From the NCBI GenBank assembly GCA_963978545.1, contig OZ021732.1:49705214-49769213 (forward strand): a DNA stretch of 64,000 bases, in the 5' to 3' direction. The translations under genes and the position numbers were made by a program. The DNA is from Linyphia triangularis (lineage: Eukaryota > Arthropoda > Arachnida > Araneae > Linyphiidae). Shown here one piece after another: positions 12,402-20,984 of this stretch. The notes beneath the pieces were generated by a model. It made no database searches. It had not been told where the DNA came from and saw only the letters and a program-made list of their open reading frames with translations. Numbering within the stretch: position 1 is the stretch's first letter; each line of letters opens with the position of its first letter.

Positions 12402-13910
12402 CATTTTTTAGTTAGGTGCTCCTAGATGTTTTATTTTTTATAGGAACTTTAAATTGGATTGACAAGTTGGTGTGGCCTGGTTTAAAGGGATTCTCTACTG
12501 CTCCCAAAAAGCCATTTGCCTTTGATGCTTACCATACAGGAGGTTATGTTAAATCTTTCAAACAGCTGAGTCTCTTCTGGATTCTGAAAGCAGGCCACAT
12601 GGTATGTATGTGTTTTATGAACAATTCTTACTCTGCAGACATAATGTAATATCTCTGATACACCAATTGCTCTAAAGAAGCATAAACACACAGGAAGCTG
12701 TAGACTGTTTTGAGGTAATATGGGACATTGAAACTCGTATAGTTTCTACTTTTCAAAGTTGTTTAACTGTAAAAATATAACCGTTTTGCTCATAATTATT
12801 CTTGTACAACTTAATGTGCCCAATTATAGGTTTTGTATCGTTAAAAAAATTCATACAAATACCAAACATAATTTAGATTATTTAAAAAGTGATTGTTATA
12901 CATACCTTTTTAAAGTAGGGCCTTTCGAAACTGTTTTAACTTCATATCCATCTGTGCAAAAATTAACATAATAATCTGGTTTTTTATTTGGTATGCCATC
13001 AAACGCTTTTGTTGTTTTCTATCCCCATTTGCACTACATCAAAACCTATTATGTTAAAAACTAAAATTTCAAAATTTTTTGGTGCAGCATGTCCCCAAGT
13101 GTTACCCTTGTGCCAGGGAAATCAAATATACCAACCCTTCAAAAATTTTCATCAAATTGTCTTGATAAAAGTTATACAACTAATTCATAAAATTCTGTTT
13201 TATGCTAATAGTAGTTAGTAAAACTTTTGAAGCATGATGTTAAAGTTCTTGTACCATTTTATTTGATGCAGAATGCAAAACAAAAACATGAGTGTGAAAA
13301 AATCGTTTATTGGAATTTAGAGCTTATTCAACACAATTTACTTCAATTACCAGATACTAGTTCGATGTTTTTTTATGTATTATTACTACTTTATTTTAGT
13401 TACAAGATAGTAGGATTCTCTTTGTGGGTACAGCCATGTCTCTGCAGTTGATATTTGTCCTATTTTCTTATAACACCAGGACTTTGTATGGGTGCAAATA
13501 AAACTTTCAACTAAATCAAACTTTTCTTATTAGAATTTTTTAGTAAATATATATTCTATATTTTGCATGTTATAATTAATGATAACTGCATACCAAGTAA
13601 CATTAAATTTCAGTAAAGCCACCGTAGTAAACTTTTTACATGTGTATAACCATTTTTTTTTTTTTTTTTGTTAAACATATTTTAAAGAATATATATATTT
13701 TTAATTTTAACTTTGGAAACAATAAATAAATTGTAGCTCCATTTATTACTTTATAACTTTACGAAAAAAATATCCATAAAAAGTTATTATTTATCTTGAT
13801 TATATTTCAAATTAGTATTCATCTATTCCTTTGTGTTTTCTTAGATACCAGCTGATGCTCCTGAAGCTGCTTTGCAAATGTTGGATATGATACTCTCTAA
13901 AAAGAAATAG
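840..13910 (+). CDS. SCPEP1: serine carboxypeptidase (S10 family, SCPEP1-like), 3' part of gene, 10 exons
   Basis: Ten segments with AG acceptors and GT donors join in frame to 348 codons plus stop. Phases are 0 for the first four junctions, then 1 until the exon at 12444, then 0. The protein carries the S10 catalytic triad: Ser in SESYGG (residue 62 of the visible part, codon 1495-1497), Asp in GQLD (residue 268, codon 7170-7172) and His in KAGHM (residue 326, codon 12596-12598). It also has the strongly SCPEP1-like blocks [33 protein letters not shown] and FWILKAGHM. The visible length matches what remains of the roughly 450-residue family after the missing N-terminal ~110 residues, which would include the signal peptide and oxyanion region. 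Known for the family: secreted or lysosomal exopeptidase removing C-terminal residues. No stop or frameshift is seen, so the gene looks functional. The start codon is outside the window. Orthology to vertebrate SCPEP1 is inferred from motif wording, not from a tree. Confidence 0.93.
1468..1542 (+). CDS. SCPEP1-like exon b, catalytic Ser
   Basis: Codons 53-77. Acceptor tttctag ends at 1467, donor gtaatt at 1543, phase 0 at both ends. Contains [10 protein letters not shown]; the Ser of ESYGG is the S10 nucleophile. Confidence 0.93.
1855..2225. repeat. degenerate minisatellite, copy A (in intron 2)
   Basis: Recurrent words of the type gaccattttc, gctgatataa and ttg(c/t)(c/t)gagattt recur at irregular spacing of several tens of bases, for example near 1895, 1940, 2064 and 2130. 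The same words in the same order occur at 17290-18000, so both are diverged copies of one repeat family. No protein reading is supported. Confidence 0.65.
3214..3324 (+). CDS. SCPEP1-like exon c
   Basis: Codons 78-114. Long T-rich tract then tag ending at 3213; donor gtatgt at 3325; phase 0. Contains [15 protein letters not shown], a conserved block of the family, and an N-x-T sequon (NIT) near its start. Confidence 0.92.
3621..3749 (+). CDS. SCPEP1-like exon d
   Basis: Codons 115-157. Acceptor gtatttcag ends at 3620 and donor gtaagt at 3750; phase 0. Helical, less conserved lid-type region (SLLDKTQL then a [11 protein letters not shown] stretch). Confidence 0.88.
3750..5639. other. introns 4 and 5 sequence, no gene
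   Basis: Apart from the exon at 3900-3993 this is AT-rich intron. At 4848-4899 the words ctataaatacagat and tgattcc are repeated in tandem (about 25 bp unit, two copies). No ORF or TE protein recognised. Confidence 0.6.
3900..3993 (+). CDS. SCPEP1-like exon e
   Basis: Codons 158-188 plus one base of a split His codon (c|at). Acceptor ttgatag ends at 3899; donor gtaagc at 3994. Contains VDWYNIL, matching the family block written VNFYNIL in vertebrates. Confidence 0.88.
5640..5753 (+). CDS. SCPEP1-like exon f
   Basis: Completes codon 189, then codons 190-226 and one base of a split Gly. Preceded by a run of about 18 T and cag ending at 5639; donor gtaaga at 5754. Contains [10 protein letters not shown] and VTWGG. 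Confidence 0.9.
5754..6936. other. intron 6, AT-rich, no gene
   Basis: Only low-complexity AT sequence and a few short repeats of gaaacatcta (6320-6400) are seen. The open frame on the minus strand at 6479-6739 shows no family motif. Confidence 0.55.
6937..6999 (+). CDS. SCPEP1-like exon g
   Basis: Completes Gly 227, codons 228-247, one base of a split Val. Acceptor ctttag ends at 6936; donor gtagat at 7000 is a weaker match (gtag) but keeps the frame. Encodes [15 protein letters not shown], matching the family block before the Asp exon. Confidence 0.86.
7111..7191 (+). CDS. SCPEP1-like exon h, catalytic Asp
   Basis: Completes Val 248, codons 249-274, one base of a split Gly. Acceptor ttttag ends at 7110; donor gtaaga at 7192. 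Contains [13 protein letters not shown]; the Asp of GQLD occupies the S10 catalytic position. Confidence 0.92.
7984..8305 (-). repeat. candidate 3' LTR of the intronic gypsy element
   Basis: A 322-bp segment bounded by TGTTG and CAACA and situated just beyond the integrase end of the element. The boundaries are inferred from the terminal dinucleotides only, as no partner LTR remains. Confidence 0.45.
8330..8540. repeat. degenerate purine-rich tandem repeat next to the LTR
   Basis: About six imperfect units of the type aaaaagttcttgtaaaagaa followed by aaaaaagtctcttct, spacing roughly 30-45 bp, between the candidate LTR and the integrase end. This is the untranslated 3' region of the gypsy element. 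Confidence 0.6.
8684..9886 (-). pseudogene. gypsy pol fragment: RNase H end and integrase, catalytic Asp lost
   Basis: A 400-codon open stretch. It begins at the end of RNase H (block [10 protein letters not shown], then HVDALSR), followed by the integrase zinc-binding H-H-C-C (EHNKGHFG to CIPC, about residues 128-168), then the catalytic core. The second acidic residue (SDRGSAF) and the Glu (NGQVEKFHG) are present. The first Asp, normally in a HIDFLGP-type block, reads HIYFLCP: Tyr codon at 9350-9352, a single G to T change. Just upstream on the minus strand an in-frame TAA at about 9895 separates it from the rest of RNase H (DCLAF stop KT). Dead element. Confidence 0.85.
9887..10960 (-). 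pseudogene. gypsy pol fragment: reverse transcriptase and RNase H start, broken
   Basis: Two open pieces. 10589-10945 holds the finger/palm part ([27 protein letters not shown]). 10100-10561 holds the active site YLDD at the start, the thumb/connection block ([20 protein letters not shown]) and the first RNase H strand. The two are out of frame with each other near 10565-10590, and 9887-10099 continues RNase H with stops. Confidence 0.82.
10961..12060 (-). pseudogene. gypsy protease / gag-pol junction remnant
   Basis: 11668-12021 is an open 117-codon piece with an Asn-rich start and [14 protein letters not shown], an aspartic-protease block in which the usual D-T/S-G reads D-G-G. It continues through stops to a [10 protein letters not shown] block around 11640 and a spacer before the reverse transcriptase. 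No capsid domain or 5' LTR can be found to the right. Confidence 0.6.
12090..12315. repeat. two-copy tandem segment, about 170 bp apart
   Basis: agaacatcttttccgtacagg at 12094 onward and agaacatctttccccatagg at 12262 onward are each followed by a g-rich word, ttgaaatt/c and an A run. This is an old duplicated intron segment. Confidence 0.6.
12323..12401. repeat. (TA)n microsatellite
   Basis: Uninterrupted TA dinucleotides for about 78 bp, ending about 40 bp before the acceptor of the catalytic-His exon. Confidence 0.97.
12444..12601 (+). CDS. SCPEP1-like exon i, catalytic His
   Basis: Completes Gly 275, codons 276-327. Acceptor ttttatag ends at 12443, only about 40 bp after an AT microsatellite; donor gtatgt at 12602. 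Contains [19 protein letters not shown]; the His is the third member of the triad. Confidence 0.92.
12602..13844. other. last intron of the carboxypeptidase gene, no gene
   Basis: AT-rich intron with no recognised element. The open frames in both directions lack family motifs. Confidence 0.6.
13845..13910 (+). CDS. SCPEP1-like exon j, terminal coding exon
   Basis: Codons 328-348 plus TAG (13908-13910). Acceptor gttttcttag ends at 13844. Encodes [17 protein letters not shown] and a lysine-rich end; comparable to the family's short C-terminal tail after the GHM motif. Confidence 0.92.
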   Translation: MPADAPEAALQMLDMILSKKK

Positions 13911-14203
13911 ATTTGTGTTAACTGTTTCTAGTTCTTATTGACATTGTACATAGAGCTTAAGTTCACCCTGTGTTGGATTAGTATCCATTAAACATTTGTT
14001 TTCACTCTATCAAGATATGATGTGGAATCGAGTGATTAAATAATTAAGAAATTATGTTGACATACTTAAGTTTAAATTCATAGTGTGATGCTGGATTAAT
14101 ATGCATTGCTGTGGATTAAATTGTATTTTGTGGCTATCACTGTGTTAGTTATTCAGCAGGGAGCTCGTTCAAGTTATGTGAATTTTGTATGTATAATTTT
14201 TTT

Positions 14204-14224
14204 AATAAAGTATTTTGAATAAAT
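14204..14224 (+). promoter_or_regulatory. poly(A) signals of the carboxypeptidase gene
   Basis: AATAAA at 14204-14209 and a second AATAAA at about 14219, roughly 300 bp after the stop codon, within AT-rich 3'UTR. Either could define the transcript end. Confidence 0.7.
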
Positions 14225-14388
14225 TTTTCTTTATTTTCAAAAACTTTAAATAAAACTACAATCGAACACCATTAACACGAAATCCTGTTTAACACGAAAT
14301 ATAAACAGTTTTCGAGTCAATGAAAGTTTTCAGTCAATGAAGGTTTAAACTTAATATTAATCTAGTCGTTAACATGGAATCCCACTTA

Positions 14389-16519
14389 CAGGGTTCCCAC
14401 GGTCCTTGAAAGTCCTGGAAAGTCCTTGAATTTTTTTTGAGGAAATTTGGTCCTTGAAAGTCCTTGAAAAAAGGATAAGGTCCTTGAATTTTTAAGTGAC
14501 CAATGACAGTGGTGTAGTGTAAAATAAAAAAGTGTGGGAATGCTATGTTGCGTTGTTACAAATGTATATATTTTTTTCTGTGTGTAGGGGAGGGGGGAGA
14601 GAGTGAAAATGACAACTTTAAATAGTTTTGTTAATATTACTATAACAATACCCCTTATTGCCGCCACTGTATGATTTTTTTTTTAAGAACTGCTGCTACG
14701 TTTATGGAATAAATTCTGTAATAACTGTAAATGTAAAACTTTCCCATTCTCAAACCGAAAAGCAATTTAATTTTGCATTTTAAAGTAGTACATCTGAATT
14801 GCTTTCCTACTTGTTCGCAGCCCAATTTCGATGTATTATACCCATTTGCAAAACCATTAGCACTTTTATATTAAGGAAAATCAAATATACAGAACCGGCC
14901 TTAGAGTAAAATGCTATGTGTGCAAGAATGAGTTTTGGCGCCCCTTACAATGAAAATGAGTATAGAAAACACTCGAAAAATGGTAAGGGTGCTCTATATG
15001 GTATGGGTGCAAACTATTAAAATCGTATTGTTTTCTGCACTAAATAACATTATTTTAAGTCGGCTTTTATTAAGGAACCCACGAATTCAATTTTTTTTTT
15101 TTATAAAATATAAAAATTGTTATAAAATTATTTTTGTAAGAATTGAATAAAATGCGTGTTATTAAAATTACTAATTTTTGCTACGTATTACTTTTTTTAG
15201 TAGTCCTCCGCTCTTAGCGCAAGTCTTGGAACCCCTTTTCAACTTTGGGTTGTGAAGGGCTGCAATTTGGCTAATGTAGCATTATCAGTACTGCCAAGTT
15301 AAAGTGAAACAAAGTAAACAACTGTTCTGTCACAACAACGTAGCGGAGCTCTTGAAGCCAGTCTCTTTACTGTACATTCAAGCAACATTTTATGTGTTGA
15401 ACTAAACATATTCAAATTCACAAACATTCAAAAGCGAAGCATTTAAAAATCAATACTATTTTGAACATATTTTTTCATGTTCAAACAAGTTACATTTGAT
15501 TTTTCCAATAACTGGGAATAAAATATTTCCCAATATCTGACAAAATATAAATGCATAATTCCGTGATCTCAAAACACCTTAAAAGCTAATACAAAATATC
15601 AACATTCTGCTCTTACCTATCTGGATATTTAGCACTCCAGTTTTTTCCGTCGGAACCGCAGGTTTGCTTAACTTTTTTGGATTATGAAAAAACCCCATCT
15701 TTATTGTCATTTGTTTTTTCCTCTTGAACGAATTCATTTCTTAGGTACATTGAGAGGTTTACAAATAATTTATTAAATCCGTCCGTGATATAAAAAAAAA
15801 AAAAAAATTACATAACTTTTGTTGATAAATCGGTTAGCGTCCCCGTTAAAATTAGAGGAGGAGAAATATTCTTCAAGGAAAGGGCTCAAAGAACTGAATG
15901 TGCTAGGTCACAGTTTTGTTCTTTAAAAATGTAGATAATTGGCATGAATTTGTGTATGGAAGTTTTAGTCTGTATATACGACGAACCATACAAATTTGAC
16001 GTCTGGAATTCCTCCATAAATACAGATTATTCGTTGAAGAGGATAATTGCTATTGAATGAATCATAGCTAGATGTAAACATATATGTCAGTTCATTTCTA
16101 ATCAAGGAGAAATGGCCATGTATGGGTTGCCGCGCCTCTTTCAAATGTTTTACAAAAACTAGAACTTGCCTGCTCAGCTCTGAAGTTGTGAATCCCAGAC
16201 GAAAGCAAGTTCCCAGGAAATGATGTTTTTGTTTGCTTACTTGGCTTTGAGTTCAGTATCACGTAAAAAGAAGAAAAAAAAATAATTTTTAGATGAGGGA
16301 ACGTCATTCCGCCTTCTATAAATGTAAAGGACCGCCGTTGCCTCGTGTTTCCACTCCACTACATCCCTGACCACCGATAAACTCCGTTTTGTAATTTTAC
16401 ATCTGATGTAATATTTAAAATTATAGTCCTTAAATTTTTCTAAAAAGGTCCTTGAATTTTCTTAAAAAGGTCCTTGAAAGTCCTTGAATTTTTTTCTTCA
16501 ATAAGAGTGGGGAACCCTG
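14389..16519. mobile_element. CAGGG-ended TIR element, non-autonomous, 2.1 kb
   Basis: Left end CAGGGTTCCCAC (14389-14400) is matched by right end GTGGGGAACCCTG (to 16519) in inverse orientation. CACTTA lies immediately outside both ends, a 6-bp target-site duplication. Just inside both ends are clusters of ggtccttgaaagtccttgaa in direct orientation (14401-14490 and 16428-16496), a typical subterminal arrangement. No transposase is recognisable, so it is presumably mobilised in trans. Superfamily: hAT-like by its ends, but the 6-bp duplication is atypical. Confidence 0.75.
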
Positions 16520-16795
16520 CACTTAAGACGAAAAAAAATTGCTTTTCAAAGCCTTTTTTCTTTAAATGGTCTTCATTATTTGAGACGAAATTTAAAGTGT
16601 TACGAAAACATTCCTTAAGTTGAAACCCTATGAAACACATAAAAAAATGCCTGTGTTTAAATTTCTAGGAAGTCATGGTGAAATGAACTGATTTCAATGC
16701 TAATTTAGATGACATTATTCTGTAAAATGATTGTGACGTCGCATACGTATCCAACAACAAGTTTAGAAAATAAACTTAATCGCTTTTGTATGCTG

Positions 16796-18532
16796 CAGGG
16801 ATGAGTTTCTTCCGCCATGTGGCGGAATTCCGCTTTTTTAATTTTTTGGAAAAAAAAGAATTCCACTTTTGCAAAGAAAGTTCCGCTCTTCTAATTCCTG
16901 AAAAAAATCTGTGTTTTCTCGCTTTTTCTATCCCACGGAAAAATAACTTTTTTTCTAAGGCTGAAGCGCGAAGCAGATTCACTTCCGAAAGATTGAAAAC
17001 CTATCGCTCGGGGGTCGCATCACATTCCTGCCTTATTCCTGCTCCAAGTACAAAAATCCACTGAAATGCATTTTTTTAGTTAGATTGGCGCTCAAACTCG
17101 CATTTTTTTACATTTCCAACTGCGCCGAAATTTGATCCTTTTGTGTCATTTTTTTCTCTGCTCAAAATGTAAATTCCTTCTTACGATTTCACGCGATTAA
17201 CGTATACTAATAATGCACTTGCTTCCAAGTCTGACATCCACGGAACTATCGTTTATTTACGTTAGTATGTGTTGCTTGTTTTCGTTAAGCGTTGAGCTGA
17301 TGTAATGTCCGCTACTGCCGAGATTTGTGTGGCTAGGACGTGCGTTATCGCTGTGATTTAGATTGCTGTGGTGACCATTTTCCCGGAGTATTACACCGAT
17401 ATAACAGCGTTATTGCTGAGAATTGTCCGGTATCTTCGGCGCTAACACTGATATTTACGTTTATGTGATGGGCATTTTCGTTGAGTGTGCTACCCTGTTG
17501 TAAAATCTGAGATTTGTACCGATGTTACTGAAAGAATGTTGATATTACCGTGATAAATTGCGCTATCGCCGAGATTTTGTGATGGTAATTTTCGTCGAGT
17601 TACGCCCATACAATAGCGTTATTGTTGAGAGTTGCTCCGGTATATTAGGTTCTAACTTTGATATTTCAGTTTGCGTGAGAGTTGTTTTCGTAGAATGCCG
17701 TACTTTGATAACATCCGATATAACCGAAATTTGTTCAGATATCGTGGACGCTATCGCCGATACGCTCGTTGTTGCGATTTTCATCTTGGCTGATATTTAG
17801 ATTTTCGCCGGTATTGCAAGCGCATTGCAAGCTTTCGTTAGAGTGATGGTCATTTTCGCCGAGGTGTACTCTAATACAATACCGGTTATTACCGAGATTT
17901 TCAACACCGTTTTGTAGCCATTTGACTAGACTTCCGTAAATGCGATAGCCGCTATATCCGTGATTAGTGCCTGTTTAAGGATCGATTTTGCTGTTTCGTG
18001 TGAATCTATACTAAAAAATTTTATATCATTTTGTATAAAAATGCTATAAAAATATTCTGAAAATTAGTCCCAATTAAAAAAATTCTAAAGAAGCTGTGTT
18101 TAATATTATTATTTTTACTTCAATTGTATGTAAAATTGTTTGTTGCTTTTTATTTTATTGAACAAGCTGAACGGTATGAATAAAAATTTAAATGTAAAGA
18201 TTTTAGTACTTAAAATATAGCTTAAAAAATTAGAAAACTAGGTTTAATTATATTCGGCCTGTTTGTCAATATGGTATAGTTGCTTAAAGTTGTTTTTTGA
18301 CTTGTTTAAAATTTGAAGTTTTTGCCGGATTCCATCGCTTTTAAATAATTTTTCTTTCTTTTTTTTTCTAAACTATACCATGCTTGATGACAGCGCAAAG
18401 TGTATCCCTACAGTGTTATAAACGCACATGGAAAACCACAATTTTTTAAAGTATAGCTTAAAATGTGTTTTACGCATAAAATGTTTGGAGTTTTGTTTTC
18501 AGCTTTTTGATTTTTTACCAAACTCATCCCTG
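16796..18532. mobile_element. second CAGGG-ended TIR element containing minisatellite copy B
   Basis: Left end CAGGGATGAGTTT (16796-16808) and right end AAACTCATCCCTG (to 18532) are perfect inverses. ATGCTG flanks both ends, a 6-bp duplication. Near the left end is a hairpin CCGCCATGTGGCGG. The interior contains the repeat block at 17290-18000 and no recognisable transposase. Confidence 0.78.
17290..18000. repeat. degenerate minisatellite, copy B
   Basis: Same recurring words as copy A in intron 2, for example gtgaccattttc near 17371, gatataacagcgttattg near 17398, ggtaattttcgtcgag near 17584 and ggtcattttcgccgag near 17848. Noticeably richer in CG dinucleotides than copy A and the surrounding DNA, suggesting less CpG decay. 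Confidence 0.7.
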
Positions 18533-18774
18533 ATGCTGGCTTTTTTCAATATGAATTTGGAAGCAACAATTGTTATCGTTAGAAATACGAAGCAAAAATA
18601 TTTTTAATGAAATTGATGATAAATTCAAAAATAAAATTGCGGCCAAGTATACAATTACCAACTGCACTCTATGAATCTATTTCATGATCTATCTGCTGAA
18701 TATATTATACTTGCATCCATACCACACAATACATATTTCTCAAACTGTTTATGACTTATGTAGCAAAGTTATAT

Positions 18775-19430
18775 TGTTGAGTTGGTGGGTTCGAAAGATT
18801 TGAATCCAAAGCAGATCAAAACTTGTAGAAATTTATTCCGATAGAATTCTTCGCTGATTCTCTTACAACTCCAGAACTTCTTGTTATAGTAGACTCAATA
18901 CCGCTCTTTTCACAACAATAGAGCACAAAACAGCAGTTAAAAACTTGACAACACAACTTCTAAAATCGCTGCCAAAGACAATGCAATACAGTTCGCTTTA
19001 GAACTACTCTGAATGCTCACTGAGACTCAGTATCTCAACTCAGTAATTCCAGTCAACTAACTCAGAGACTCAACTAACTCCATTCAACAACTCAGTCAAC
19101 TAACTCAGTAATTTCAGTCAACTCACGGACTCCACTAACTCCTGGCCGGGCTTATATAGAAGTCAAACCTTCTTGAAACTTCTAGAGGGAGATATTTGGA
19201 GAACTTTCCAGGTCGTAGTTGCCGACCAAACGGTATAGTGGTTAGCGTGCTAGCTTCTAGACCGCGAGGTTGCGGGTTCGAGTCCCGTGTTGGCATGGGT
19301 GTTTGTAAATGTATGTTGGCTTGTCTAATGACGAATGTTTCGGCGCATTATAGCCCTCGTGTTGCTGACGGCGCCATATAATCTGCAAACAACCAACCAA
19401 CCAGGTCGTAGTCGAAAAGTCCTATACATG
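18775..19430 (-). mobile_element. probable solo LTR, interrupted by a SINE
   Basis: On the minus strand a TATA box (TCTATATAAG, 19151-19160) is followed about 320 bp later by AATAAA (complement of 18832-18837), and the sequence ends CAACA at 18775. This is the layout of an LTR with U3, R and U5. Internal near-repeats of the word caactaactcagtaat occupy 19030-19130. No coding region or partner LTR is adjacent. The minus-strand start (right end) is unresolved. Confidence 0.5.
19221..19400 (+). mobile_element. tRNA-derived SINE with 12-bp target-site duplication
   Basis: The first 75 bp read as a tRNA-like head: acceptor strand GCCGACC against GTTGGC, an A-box-like TATAGTGGTTAGCGTG and a B box GGTTCGAGTCC (19275-19285). 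About 100 bp of unrelated body follow, ending in a short aaccaaccaa tail. CCAGGTCGTAGT occurs at 19208-19219 and again at 19401-19412, the target duplication. The anticodon arm does not pair properly, so it is not a working tRNA gene. Confidence 0.85.
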
Positions 19431-19447
19431 TACATGGGGACCGAAAA

Positions 19448-19467
19448 TGTCGCCAAATTTGGCGACA
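19448..19467. repeat. 20-bp perfect palindrome
   Basis: TGTCGCCAAATTTGGCGACA equals its own reverse complement. Related words (tcgccaat, gccaatttggc) follow up to about 19530. Confidence 0.95.
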
Positions 19468-20668
19468 AAAATTAGTCGCCAATACTATCGCCAATTTGGC
19501 TCTATCTGGCCAATTTGGCGAGATTGCCATTACCATAATGTTATATGCCCTGCTCCTTGTAAAACTCGCTTCCCAGCGTTATCTATGTAAAACTCGTTAT
19601 CAAGCATTAAGACAAGGCCTATTCTAAGGAAATTTTACGACTGCCCAAACGTCCGATCCCTCCTCCCCCCCCCCCCGACCCCCTCCTCCACATTATTACT
19701 CCAAACACAGCAGAATGAAAAAAAAAAAAGAAGGAAAAAAAGATAGATTTATTAAAGAGCCTCATGAGGATATTTTCACCTCCTGAATGGAATCGCCCCC
19801 TGCTCGCTGTCTATCAATAAGTCATTTATACGTTTATAATTTCAGGTCATCCTGATTTTAAATTTAACTCCATAAGTTTTTACAATTTAAACCTAATTAT
19901 TTAAAATAAAATTCTACCAAAATCGAAGCGTTAAGTGAGCAACTCACCGCCGGAACGGTTCTTCGTTTGCAAAAAGGAGTGGAAATTGTTTCGATTACGT
20001 CAGATAGTCACTGCCAATTATTGGGTTACCTGGTGAAAGTTTGTCTTGTTTTCCTCAGTTCGAGACACAAATGTGGATTAGCTTTCTTTCGAAAAGGCAT
20101 TTCCTTTTGGAACATACATTCGGAGAAGTATGCCTGCCGTCAAAGTTAAAAAGCCGTGAATACAAAACAATTTAATTGCAAATATTTTGACACTTTCCGA
20201 TTAATCCATAGAAAATAATATTTTTATTTTAAATGGCTCAAGTTTTTAGTTCATACAAACCTATACAACAGTTAAAAAAAATTTAATTTCAAAAGACGAA
20301 CACAAAAGTTTGCAATTGACTTCAAAATATGCAATTGAATTTTTTGAAATTTTGGGCTCTTTGCTAATGACTGCAGTATATAGCCCCCATATATTACTTG
20401 CTCCAAAGAAAATTAAATCTAAAACCTACCAACCAAATCCAATTTCGCTATTTGTAAAAAAAAAAGCATTATTTTATGCCTAAATATAACTTGAAAGAGA
20501 TATTGTACACTTCTTCGGTACAGATTTTTAAGCATGTTCATTCAGAGAATTTTTTTTAATTTAATTACCTTGCCGAAACCTTTAATTTGGTATCTAGCAC
20601 AGTTCTGTAACATTTGTGATTGAGGTTTATGAGTATTCCTATAAGATTTTCATACCCATTATTTATGT

Positions 20669-20779
20669 CAGCGTTCGCCACTAACTGAGACGGGCAATAT
20701 GACTTATGATGGATCTTTTCGCGGGCCGGATACACCAATATATGAATCGTTTATTATTATAAAACTAAAAACAAATTTA

Positions 20780-20867
<88 letters not shown>

Positions 20868-20984
20868 AAACTTCAATTAATATTTGCCTTTTTTTTTTTT
20901 TTTTTTTGCTTTTTTTTAATCTTCTGTGTTGCCGGCGGCGGGCAGCAGAAAAATATGTCGCGAGCCGCGTAGTAGCGAACGCTG
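20669..20984. mobile_element. hAT-like MITE, 316 bp
   Basis: Ends CAGCGTTCGCCACTA and TAGTAGCGAACGCTG are inverse with one extra base. ATTTATGT on the left and ATTTATGC on the right form an 8-bp duplication with one mismatch. Subterminal cgcgggccgg and cgcgagccgcg are reminiscent of hAT families. The centre is the AT microsatellite. Confidence 0.8.
20779..20865. repeat. (AT)n microsatellite inside the MITE
   Basis: About 85 bp of AT dinucleotides with one G interruption at the left. Confidence 0.95.

Noticed and set aside
19221..19295. A functional tRNA gene
   Set aside because: The anticodon arm does not pair and the sequence continues into a SINE body with a target duplication.
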